The notes under the pieces: generated by a model
What the model saw: only the letters and a program-made list of their open reading frames with translations
What the model was told of the DNA's origin: nothing
Databases searched by the model: none
Made by a program: the position numbers and the translations under genes
NCBI GenBank assembly: GCA_003230945.1
Contig: QIHK01000034.1
Span: 1 to 5,675 of the forward strand
Reading direction: 5' to 3'
Length of the DNA: 5,675 nt
From: Candidatus Kaiserbacteria bacterium
Lineage (GTDB): Bacteria; Patescibacteriota; Minisyncoccia; Phycocordibacterales; Phycocordibacteraceae
Shown: positions 1 to 5,675 of the stretch, one piece after another
Layout of the letters: each line of letters begins with the position of its first letter
Position numbering within the stretch: position 1 is the stretch's first letter

Positions 1-2
1 GT

Positions 3-470
3 TGCGAAGACCCACGCGTTACTCTCTTTGAAGGACGATGGTACTGCTTTTACACAGCACTCGGTGGCTATCCGTTTGGTCCAGACAATATCAAGGTTGC
101 TGTTGCCGTTGGTGATACACCCGATACCCTCACCGAGCGACACCTCATCACACCTTTTAATGCAAAAGCAGCAACCCTCTTTCCTGAACGAATTAACGGT
201 GACGTTGTTCTTCTCCTTACGGCGCATACTGATTGGACAGAGAGCCATCCACGCCCAACAATTGCCGTCGCACGTGCAAAAAATGTAAGTGATTTCTTCA
301 GCCCAACATATTGGGAAAAATGGCATAAAAATCTTGAGGACCATGCTCTACCTGATTTACGGCGTGCAGATCAGGACCATATGGAGGTGGGTGCCACACC
401 GATTTTAACTGACCAAGGATGGCTTCTCATCTATTCATCTACAATGAAAATAAACGTGTTTTTACAATAG
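3..470 (+). CDS. GH130 glycosidase/phosphorylase, domain 1 (5'-partial, ends at a frameshift)
   Basis: This is the middle of a GH130 (COG2152-type) five-bladed beta-propeller domain. The frame is open from the left edge, so the true start lies outside the window. The first visible residues are CEDPR, the family signature that holds the presumed catalytic Asp. They are followed by a WYCFYTA strand, a TLFPERINGD segment (about residues 58-67) and GWLLIYS (about 139-145), the strand that normally precedes the end of blade 4. After LIYSS the frame gives an unrelated tail and stops at 468-470. The expected continuation (VFTIEAALLD, then VPHIVF and WYGGAD) is in the +2 frame of the next entry, so both entries are one gene. 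Unlike domain 2, this copy has LLTAH instead of LYHR, MEVG instead of AKVG, and IYS instead of IYHG, so it lacks the basic residues expected to hold phosphate. It may be a hydrolase-type or non-catalytic, glycan-binding blade set. Family assignment is firm; substrate is unknown. Confidence 0.85.
   Translation, partial: CEDPRVTLFEGRWYCFYTALGGYPFGPDNIKVAVAVGDTPDTLTERHLITPFNAKAATLFPERINGDVVLLLTAHTDWTESHPRPTIAVARAKNVSDFFSPTYWEKWHKNLEDHALPDLRRADQDHMEVGATPILTDQGWLLIYSSTMKINVFLQ
413..467 (+). other. Frameshift interval joining the two halves of the double GH130 gene
   Basis: Frame 3 is open to the TAG at 468-470, and frame 2 is open from just after the TGA at 410-412. The switch must therefore lie between these stops. 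Protein similarity places it near 435-443: frame 3 gives GWLLIYSS up to 440, and frame 2 gives YNENKRVFTIEA from 440. Together they read as an uninterrupted GH130 segment. The change is equivalent to a -1 shift, or one lost base. No canonical X XXY YYZ slippery heptamer is present. The nearest candidate, G TTT TTA at 458-464, has a mismatched first base and would keep the less family-like frame-3 residues. A mutation or an assembly error is more likely than programmed recoding. Confidence 0.8.
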
Positions 471-1639
471 AAGCAGCGTTGCTTGACCGTAATGACCCTC
501 AGAAAATTCTCTCGCGAACATACCCATTTATGGTACCGCAGGAAATCTATGAAGAGTATGGCCTCGTACCGCATATTGTTTTCCCAACTTCTGCAACTAT
601 AGAAGGTGACATGCTTGATATTTGGTATGGTGGAGCGGACACAGTCTGTGCAAAAGCTCGTGTACGTCTTAGTGACCTGATGCGCGCTCTCGACCCTACA
701 ATACCGGCTAGAACTTTCAAACGTGTCTCACATACCCCCGTACTCTCACCGAAAGGCTCTGGATTTGAAAGTCGTGCCGTATTTAATCCAGCAGCTATCG
801 ATATCGATGGAACGATATATATTCTCTATCGTGCAATGGATGCCGCTAATACATCTCGTATCGGACTTGCTCTCTCAAAAGATGGCATACATATCGACGA
901 ACGCCTTCCCGAAGCTGTCTATTCTCCACGAGCAGAGTTTGAACAAAAACTTGGAAAACCTGATGGTAATTCTGGCTGTGAAGACCCGCGTATCGTATGC
1001 ATCGACGATACTCTATACATGACGTACACCGCTTATGACGGCGTACATGCACCGAAGGGAGCTTTTTCTTCTATTGGAGTGGCAGATTTTAAAGCGCGAC
1101 GTTTCGATGCATGGAGTAAACCTATACTCATTACACCAAAAGGTATTGATGATAAAGATCTTGGATTCCTACCGAAACATATTAATAACTCATTTTTACT
1201 TTACCATCGCATCAGTAATCAGATTTGTACTGATATCCTACCCGACCTTTTTTCTGGTGAATGTGTTTCTCGTTGCATTGAAATTATCGGCCCACGACGC
1301 GGTATGTGGGACGGCGCAAAAGTCGGTATTGCTGCCCCCCCGATTCCACTCGGTGACAAGTGGCTTTTAATCTACCACGGTGTTTCAGAGGGTGGTGCAA
1401 CTTACCGCCTTGGAGCGATTCTTCTTGATACAAACGGTATAACAGTTCTCGCACGCACCGCTGATCAACTCTTTGAACCAATAGAACCTTGGGAGAAAAA
1501 CGGAGAAATTTCAAATGTAGTCTTTGCGTGCGGTGCCGTTGTACGCGATGATACTCTTTTTCTTTATTATGGCGGTGGTGACAAAGTCGTTGGTATCGCG
1601 ACAGCCTCACTCTCACATATAGAAAAAGCATTGTCATGA
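419..1639 (+). CDS. GH130 glycosidase: end of domain 1 plus complete domain 2 (phosphorylase-like)
   Basis: This 406-residue frame is the continuation of the gene interrupted just upstream. Residues about 8-92 finish domain 1 (VFTIEAALLD, VPHIVF, WYGGAD, which is the usual final blade). Residues about 101-406 are a second, complete GH130 propeller: FNPAAIDIDG (122-131), GCEDPR with the presumed catalytic Asp (186-191), TYTAYDG, LLYHRI (260-265), GAKVG (299-303), WLLIYHG (315-321), GEISNVVF (362-369) and YYGGGDK (383-389). The His-Arg, Lys and His positions are those expected to bind phosphate in mannoside phosphorylases, so inverting phosphorolysis of a beta-mannoside to alpha-mannose-1-phosphate is likely. 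The exact substrate cannot be read. The ATG at 419 is not a credible native start: it sits inside the conserved GWLLIY strand, overlaps the upstream frame, and has AAGG touching it with no spacing. No signal peptide is visible at this artificial start. The next gene overlaps the stop by four bases. Single-domain GH130 enzymes are about 300-390 residues, so the intact fused protein would be about twice that. Confidence 0.88.
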   Translation: MASHLFIYNENKRVFTIEAALLDRNDPQKILSRTYPFMVPQEIYEEYGLVPHIVFPTSATIEGDMLDIWYGGADTVCAKARVRLSDLMRALDPTIPARTFKRVSHTPVLSPKGSGFESRAVFNPAAIDIDGTIYILYRAMDAANTSRIGLALSKDGIHIDERLPEAVYSPRAEFEQKLGKPDGNSGCEDPRIVCIDDTLYMTYTAYDGVHAPKGAFSSIGVADFKARRFDAWSKPILITPKGIDDKDLGFLPKHINNSFLLYHRISNQICTDILPDLFSGECVSRCIEIIGPRRGMWDGAKVGIAAPPIPLGDKWLLIYHGVSEGGATYRLGAILLDTNGITVLARTADQLFEPIEPWEKNGEISNVVFACGAVVRDDTLFLYYGGGDKVVGIATASLSHIEKALS

Positions 1640-2406
1640 ACGACTCTGTAAGACCGATACCAGCACTCATTGTATTTGATCTCGACGGTACACTCACGGA
1701 AAGTAAACAACCACTTACGCGCGCGATGGCGCATCTCCTTGGAGAACTCCTTACACATACTAAAGTTGCCATTATTTCAGGAGGTGCATTATCACAATTT
1801 CTCAAACAAATAATCGCACGATTTGTCGGGGACATAACACTTAAAAATCTATACTTGCTTCCCACCTCTGGTGCCGCACTGTATGAATACCGTAACGGTG
1901 GCTGGGATAAAATATACGAAAAACATATTTCAGAGACCGATGCTTCTAAAATTGAAGTGGCGATACAAGAAGCTGTCACTGCGAGCGGTGTTATCGATAA
2001 AAATGAAGAAACATGGGGTCCCTGTATCGAGTATCGTGGTGGTCAAATTAGTTACTCAGCGCTTGGCCAGAGGGCTCCCGTAGCAGAAAAGAAAGAGTGG
2101 GATCCAACAAAAGAAAAACGTGTAGTTCTCCAACGAGAAATAACTAAACGTCTCCCAAATGGGTACACCGCTTCTATGGGAGGCACTACAACCATCGACA
2201 TTGTCAAAGAAGGTATCGATAAAGCATATGGTATTCATCAGCTCTCGAGAAAAATGGGAATTCAAGAATCTGCAATGCTTTATGTTGGTGATGAACTTAT
2301 CGCTAACGGAAATGATTCTGCTGTTTTTCAAACAGAAATACAAACAAAAGCGGTTGCATCCCCTACTGAAACTGCACGTTTTCTTGGTAAACTTCTTCAC
2401 GCATAA
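1636..2406 (+). CDS. HAD-IIB family protein, phosphomannomutase-like (eukaryotic PMM type)
   Basis: This 256-residue cytosolic HAD protein has the length of eukaryotic-type phosphomannomutases (about 245-260). HAD motif I is FDLDGTLT (Asp15 nucleophile, Asp17 acid/base), motif II is IISGG (Ser48), the motif III Lys is in GIDK (Lys196), and motif IV is YVGDELIANGND (Asp219, Asp227). The C2-type cap contains CIEYRGGQISYSALGQ (130-145), the counterpart of the PMM segment IEFRNGMLNVSPIGR, and SMGGTTTIDIV (180-190), the counterpart of SIGGQISFDVF. By an alignment from memory, two phosphate-binding arginines of human PMM2 (Arg134, Arg141) correspond here to Gln145 and about Lys152, while Arg123 is kept as Arg134. 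The protein may therefore be a mutase with a changed site or a sugar phosphatase. The ATG overlaps the GH130 stop (ATGA, 1636-1639), which indicates one operon and translational coupling. A GH130 phosphorylase yields mannose-1-phosphate, the natural substrate of a PMM. Family is secure; mutase activity is an inference. Confidence 0.85.
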   Translation: MNDSVRPIPALIVFDLDGTLTESKQPLTRAMAHLLGELLTHTKVAIISGGALSQFLKQIIARFVGDITLKNLYLLPTSGAALYEYRNGGWDKIYEKHISETDASKIEVAIQEAVTASGVIDKNEETWGPCIEYRGGQISYSALGQRAPVAEKKEWDPTKEKRVVLQREITKRLPNGYTASMGGTTTIDIVKEGIDKAYGIHQLSRKMGIQESAMLYVGDELIANGNDSAVFQTEIQTKAVASPTETARFLGKLLHA

Positions 2407-2491
2407 ATAGCGAGAAGTTATACACTGGAATATATTTTTCCGAACGCAAAGTGCGTCATACTATAAATATTACTTATTATAATATTATTAT
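2407..2491 (+). promoter_or_regulatory. AT-rich intergenic region with candidate promoter for the membrane protein-ATPase pair
   Basis: This is the only sizeable + strand gap. A perfect TATAAT lies at 2478-2483, eight bases before the ATG at 2492, and another -10-like TATAAA lies at 2462-2467. No good TTGACA-like box is visible at 16-18 bases from either. Use of the first box would give a leaderless or nearly leaderless mRNA; the second would give a leader of roughly 15-20 bases. No Shine-Dalgarno sequence precedes the ATG. A short inverted repeat (ACGCA-AAG-TGCGT, 2444-2456) lies between the units but lacks a T tract, so it is not a convincing terminator. In such AT-rich DNA, -10-like hexamers occur by chance, so exact box positions are uncertain. 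Confidence 0.4.
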
Positions 2492-2914
2492 ATGAATCAC
2501 TATCATCTTCGTGAGATTGCAAAAGTTGGTACCGGTCTTGTTCTTGCTGATATCGTAAGTGTCTTTTGGTTCTCTGCCGTTGGACTCCTACCAATGAGTA
2601 TTCTTGGTGTTACGTGGACGACCTCCATGATCCCTGAGATAGTCATCTTTGATCTCGCATTACTTTTGCTTCTTATTCACTATGGTTGGAAAATGAAGCT
2701 TCCTATTTCTTCACCATCTGAACGTACATTACTTAATGCCACGGGAATTATTTTTCTCATAGTTGCACTTGTACACTTTATTCGTATTACTTTTGGACTG
2801 CAGATTATCCTCGGTGACTTTATGATTCCATTTTGGTTCTCTTGGATAGGTATTATCATTACCGGTTACCTCTCATATGCAAGCTTCCACTTTGCGAATA
2901 TGCGCCGTCGTTAA
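2492..2914 (+). CDS. Small four-helix integral membrane protein, function unknown
   Basis: The 140-residue product is strongly hydrophobic, with four likely transmembrane helices at about residues 12-35, 46-66, 82-104 and 109-133. Positive charges lie in the N-terminal segment (HLREIAK), in the loop between helices 2 and 3 (WKMKL...SER) and at the C-terminal RRR. By the positive-inside rule both ends should be cytoplasmic. Acidic residues sit in or at the edge of helices (Asp20, Glu49, Asp54, Asp109), and there is a His-Tyr-Gly-Trp patch at 63-66. No catalytic motif or named family was recognised. The ATG at 2492 is the only practical start, because an in-frame TAA lies at 2480-2482; there is no Shine-Dalgarno sequence. 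The stop is six bases before the GTG of the P-type ATPase, so the two are probably co-transcribed. A role as an accessory or assembly partner of the pump is possible but rests only on position. Confidence 0.8.
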   Translation: MNHYHLREIAKVGTGLVLADIVSVFWFSAVGLLPMSILGVTWTTSMIPEIVIFDLALLLLLIHYGWKMKLPISSPSERTLLNATGIIFLIVALVHFIRITFGLQIILGDFMIPFWFSWIGIIITGYLSYASFHFANMRRR

Positions 2915-2920
2915 ACAATA

Positions 2921-5389
2921 GTGAGTAACAGCCAAAAAAAACGTATTTCTTCTCAACAAACTGACGTATCTGTCGGATCATCTTTACCAGTGGCAAATGC
3001 ATCATCTGGTCTCACAACCATCGAGGCAGAGCGTCTCCTAAAAAGATACGGAGCGAACGAATTTACGATTAAAAAGAAGGGGGCATTTCGCAAATTCTTA
3101 CATTGGTTTATTTCCCCTATTCCTCTGATGTTGCTCGCAGCATCGGCACTTTCGTATTTCACTGGTAAATACGCTGATGCAGCTCTCATACTCTTCTTAC
3201 TCTTAGCGAATTATGCCATTCAAATATGGCACGAACATAAGGCTGATCAAGCAGTAGAGAAACTTGAAGAACATCTTGCCGCTACTGCGCGTGTATTACG
3301 TGATAACGCGTGGCAGAAAATTCCGGCACGGGAAGTGGTTCCCGGTGATCGGATAGCACTAAGAGTTGGGTTGCGACTTCCTGCAGACGCAAAACTCGTA
3401 TTAGCGACAAATCTTTCCGTTAATGAATCAATGCTCACTGGAGAATCTCTTCCGAAAGAGAAGAAAGAAGGCGATTCTGTCTATTCAGCATCGTTTATTA
3501 CCAGTGGTGGTGGTGAAGCCGTCGTTACAGAAACAGGTGACCGAACATATTTCGGTACTGCGGTAAAAACACTTGAACTCGCTCAGAAACGTTCAACTCT
3601 TGAGAAAGATGTCCTTTCCATCTCCAAGCTTCTTACCATACTTGCTCTCGGTGCTATTGCGATACTAACGACGGTCCTTATTTTTCATGGTGCTTCTCTT
3701 ACTGAGCTTGCAACACTCGATATTTCGCTCCTCATTGCCGGTATCCCAGTTGCTTTACCTACGGTAATGAGCCTTATCATAACAGCAGGTGTCTTGAAAG
3801 TAGCAAAAGGTGGTGCAGTGGTACGGCGTTTATCTTCACTAGAAGATCTCGCTAATGTTGATCTTCTTCTTTCAGATAAAACTGGCACATTAACTGAAAA
3901 TAAAATTCGAGTTGCGTCGCTTACCACACTCGGTTCGTGGGAAGAATCAGATGCCATTAGGCTTGCGGGGAGCGCCACTGACGCTACTGATACCAATCCT
4001 CTTGAGGGAGCTATTCGTAATGCTGTAGATGACCGACATCTCATCCTTCCAAAACAAGTTTCATTCATTCCGGGTGATTCAGTACGCAAACGCAGTACGG
4101 CAGTTGTCGAATACGAAGAGAACCAGTGGCTCGTCACTCTTGGCGCACCGGCGACTGTAGCAAAACTCTGTCGATTTACTTCAAATAGTGGCACAATCTT
4201 TAAAAATGCTGTCGATATCGCAGCCAAACGCGGTGACCGTGCACTCCTTATTGCTGTACATAAACACTCAAAAGAAGAAAAAGGCATGGAACCTGTTGCC
4301 GTACTTTTCCTTGCGGATACCTTGCGTTCTGATGCAGCTTCAACAATCGAAATAATGCACAACAAAGGCATCACAGTAAAAATGCTTACTGGAGATGGTA
4401 TTTCTATTGCGCGCGAAGTTTCGCAGAGATTGAAACTTGTCGGTACAATATATGATCGCACCGTATTCGACGACCCAGAGAAACTTGAGGCTGTCTTGCC
4501 TAATGCTGCCGGTTTTGCTGAAGTACTCCCGAAAGATAAATATGCAGCAGTAGAAGCTGCAAAGAAAAAATACCGTGTAGCTGTCACTGGTGATGGTGCA
4601 AATGATATCCCTTCAGTTTCTGATGCTGATGTTGGTATAGCTGTTGCGCACTCTGTAGACGCACTTCGTGAGACCGCAGATATAGTCCTTCTTACCGATG
4701 GTCTCATTATTATTGCTACAGCTATTCAAGAAGCACGAAAAGTTTTTATGCGACTGTACCATTACTCGCTCTATCGTATTTCAGAAAGTGCACGACTCAT
4801 TCTTACCATACTCATTATTGGCGTTATTGCAGGTGATTTCCCTCTTACGCCAATCCAAATACTTTTACTTGCCTTCTTAAATGATGTACCTATTATCTCG
4901 ATTGCTCTCGACCATGTGAAGATTCCAAATGCACCATCTTCGATCAATACTAAACGTCGTTCAGTTCTTTCCCTTTTTTATGGACTTGCCGGTATCCTTA
5001 ATAGTCTTCTTATGCTCGTTTTTGTTTTTTACTATCTGCACCTCCCATGGCCATGGATCCAAACGCTATTCTTCCTCCAGCTCGTCGTCTCAGGTCATAT
5101 GCTTATTTATGTTGCGCACACCGAACAGCGTTGGTTTAATTTCCTACCGAGTTGGCAAGTAATGGTTGCCGTAACAGCTACCCAATTACTGGCTACGTTC
5201 GCAGCTATATACGGGTACTTTACTACGCCTATTCCTCTTTGGATTATTCTCTTCGTTTGGGTCTGGTCTTTCTTCTGGATGCAAATTACTGAAGCATTTA
5301 AAATGATTGTCTTTGCCTTTATGGGACATATTGGCGATTCAATACCAGAATTACCACAGTCGCCTAATGAATCCTCTGTAGCAGCCTAG
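2921..5389 (+). CDS. P3A-type H+-transporting P-type ATPase (plasma-membrane proton pump)
   Basis: This 822-residue membrane pump couples ATP hydrolysis to proton export. After a Ser/Gln-rich N-terminus (1-30) comes a cation-ATPase N-terminal segment (GLTTIEAERLLKRYGANE), then M1-M2 (about 60-104, PIPLMLLAASALS). The actuator loop carries TGES (173-176), and M4 has IPVALP (275-280). The phosphorylation site is DKTGTLT (Asp319), and a short N domain has LGAP (407-410). The P domain has MLTGDG (488-493) and TGDGAND (556-562). M5-M10 span about 612-797. Asn97 in M2, Arg625 in M5 and Asp655 (FLND, M6) fall where plant AHA2 has Asn106, Arg655 and Asp684, its proton-transport residues. The Arg-Asp spacing is 30 residues against 29. 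This favours H+ over Mg2+ or Ca2+. The protein ends shortly after M10, with no long autoinhibitory R domain. The GTG at 2921 is the first usable codon after the in-frame TAA at 2912-2914; ACA and ATA lie between. There is no Shine-Dalgarno sequence. The 25-base gap to the convergent gene shows no clear terminator. Confidence 0.93.
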   Translation: MSNSQKKRISSQQTDVSVGSSLPVANASSGLTTIEAERLLKRYGANEFTIKKKGAFRKFLHWFISPIPLMLLAASALSYFTGKYADAALILFLLLANYAIQIWHEHKADQAVEKLEEHLAATARVLRDNAWQKIPAREVVPGDRIALRVGLRLPADAKLVLATNLSVNESMLTGESLPKEKKEGDSVYSASFITSGGGEAVVTETGDRTYFGTAVKTLELAQKRSTLEKDVLSISKLLTILALGAIAILTTVLIFHGASLTELATLDISLLIAGIPVALPTVMSLIITAGVLKVAKGGAVVRRLSSLEDLANVDLLLSDKTGTLTENKIRVASLTTLGSWEESDAIRLAGSATDATDTNPLEGAIRNAVDDRHLILPKQVSFIPGDSVRKRSTAVVEYEENQWLVTLGAPATVAKLCRFTSNSGTIFKNAVDIAAKRGDRALLIAVHKHSKEEKGMEPVAVLFLADTLRSDAASTIEIMHNKGITVKMLTGDGISIAREVSQRLKLVGTIYDRTVFDDPEKLEAVLPNAAGFAEVLPKDKYAAVEAAKKKYRVAVTGDGANDIPSVSDADVGIAVAHSVDALRETADIVLLTDGLIIIATAIQEARKVFMRLYHYSLYRISESARLILTILIIGVIAGDFPLTPIQILLLAFLNDVPIISIALDHVKIPNAPSSINTKRRSVLSLFYGLAGILNSLLMLVFVFYYLHLPWPWIQTLFFLQLVVSGHMLIYVAHTEQRWFNFLPSWQVMVAVTATQLLATFAAIYGYFTTPIPLWIILFVWVWSFFWMQITEAFKMIVFAFMGHIGDSIPELPQSPNESSVAA

Positions 5390-5414
5390 CTTGGTGACCG
5401 TTATAAAATATCTT

Positions 5415-5675
5415 TTATTGTTTTGCGAGACGCACGAGACGAATAATTTCAAAAGAATATCGGGCGTTAAGAGCATGAAAAACCGGTGAAAGTTTGCCAC
5501 TTTTCTCTTCATGTAGAGCCTCATAAATCTCATCAAGATCACCACCTTTTGGAAGAAGGTGCACAAAATCGACACGAAGAAGCCTTCCCAATTCAGAAAG
5601 TTCCTCAAGATGCTTCACAATGGTCGAAACAGTGAGCCCACGTGCTTTTGCTGCATCTTTAAGAGTCTTAGTGTC
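5415..5675 (-). CDS. C-terminal helix-turn-helix domain (HTH_40-like) of a truncated protein
   Basis: The frame is open from the right edge to the TAA at 5417-5415, giving 86 residues of a protein whose start lies beyond the window. It begins DTKTLKDAAKARGLTVSTIV and continues KHLEELSELGRL. This is a winged or tri-helical DNA-binding pattern in which LTVSTIVKHLEEL is the recognition helix region. It is followed by an acidic DLDEIYEALHEEKSGKLSPV segment and ends in a SFEIIRLVRLAKQ helix. This order (HTH, then an EI..A.....KL.P...AL segment, then EIRLVRA-like end) resembles the HTH_40 domain found at the C-terminus of RecQ or PIF1-like helicases, including many CPR proteins. The parent enzyme is therefore probably a helicase, but no helicase motif is inside the window. 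Internal GTG or ATG codons are not starts, since homology extends upstream of them. The gene converges on the ATPase gene. Confidence 0.72.
   Translation of the reverse strand, partial: DTKTLKDAAKARGLTVSTIVKHLEELSELGRLLRVDFVHLLPKGGDLDEIYEALHEEKSGKLSPVFHALNARYSFEIIRLVRLAKQ

Noticed and set aside
28..288. Open frame of 86 codons in frame 1 at the left edge
   Set aside because: It overlaps the frame-3 GH130 coding region, which has clear family motifs. The frame-1 protein is low-complexity and has no recognisable features.
458..464. G TTT TTA as a programmed -1 frameshift site
   Set aside because: The first base breaks the X XXY YYZ rule, no stable downstream structure is evident, and family similarity places the frame change about 20 bases earlier.
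1284..1979. Reverse-strand open frame of 231 codons across the GH130/HAD junction
   Set aside because: It lies antisense to two well-supported genes. Its composition (many Arg, Ser, Cys) is typical of a shadow frame, and it crosses the junction of two unrelated genes.
2444..2456. Inverted repeat ACGCA-AAG-TGCGT as a terminator of the GH130-HAD unit
   Set aside because: The stem is only 5 base pairs and no T tract follows. A repeat this short is expected by chance; it could be an operator half-site, but nothing supports that.
2479..2488. Perfect 10-base palindrome ATAATATTAT just before the ATG at 2492
   Set aside because: It consists only of A and T in a very AT-rich stretch and overlaps the candidate -10 box, so it is likely compositional.
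3685..4707. Reverse-strand open frame of 340 codons inside the ATPase gene
   Set aside because: It is entirely antisense to the catalytic core of the P-type ATPase. Its Ser/Ala/Arg-rich sequence has no domain pattern, so it is explained by codon bias of the sense gene.
5045..5056. Palindrome CCATGGCCATGG within the ATPase gene
   Set aside because: It encodes the Pro-Trp-Pro-Trp turn between predicted helices M7 and M8, and arises from the repeated codons.
5390..5414. Bidirectional terminator between the convergent genes
   Set aside because: The 25 bases contain no stem longer than about three pairs and no clear T tract in a terminator context.

Overview
The window reads as a compact bacterial fragment with three short gene clusters and almost no non-coding DNA. 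Several traits point to a Patescibacteria/CPR-type genome: tight packing, no convincing Shine-Dalgarno sequence before any visible start, a fused double GH130 glycosidase, and a probable HTH_40-type domain in the last gene. This placement is an inference from style and gene content, with no marker gene to prove it. TGA is used as a stop (1637-1639) and no complete gene has an in-frame TGA, so the standard bacterial code applies.

Region 1 (1-2406, + strand) is a sugar-phosphate cluster. It opens inside a GH130 glycosidase whose 5' part is outside the window. The reading frame runs in frame 3 to a stop at 468-470, but the same protein clearly continues in frame 2 from about 435 to 1639. The product is therefore a tandem two-domain GH130 protein interrupted by one frameshift. 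Domain 2 keeps the residues expected of a phosphorylase and domain 1 does not. A phosphomannomutase-like HAD protein (1636-2406) follows with a 4-base ATGA overlap. The pair suggests phosphorolysis of a mannoside to mannose-1-phosphate, then its conversion to mannose-6-phosphate or its dephosphorylation.

Region 2 (2407-5389, + strand) begins with an 85-base AT-rich gap that probably holds a promoter placed very close to the next ATG. It is followed by a small four-helix membrane protein (2492-2914) and, six bases later, a P3A-type H+-transporting P-type ATPase (2921-5389, GTG start). The ATPase has every catalytic P-type motif and the Asn/Arg/Asp set that defines plasma-membrane proton pumps. 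The two genes are probably co-transcribed, which makes the small protein a candidate accessory factor.

Region 3 (5415-5675, - strand) is the C-terminal end of a convergent gene that runs off the right edge. It encodes a helix-turn-helix domain resembling the HTH_40 module found at the C-terminus of some helicases. Only 25 bases separate it from the ATPase stop, and no clear terminator hairpin is visible there.

No RNA gene, CRISPR array, insertion sequence or long repeat was seen. The strongest points for follow-up are the frameshifted asymmetric double GH130, its coupling to the phosphomannomutase-like gene, and the proton pump paired with an unknown membrane protein.
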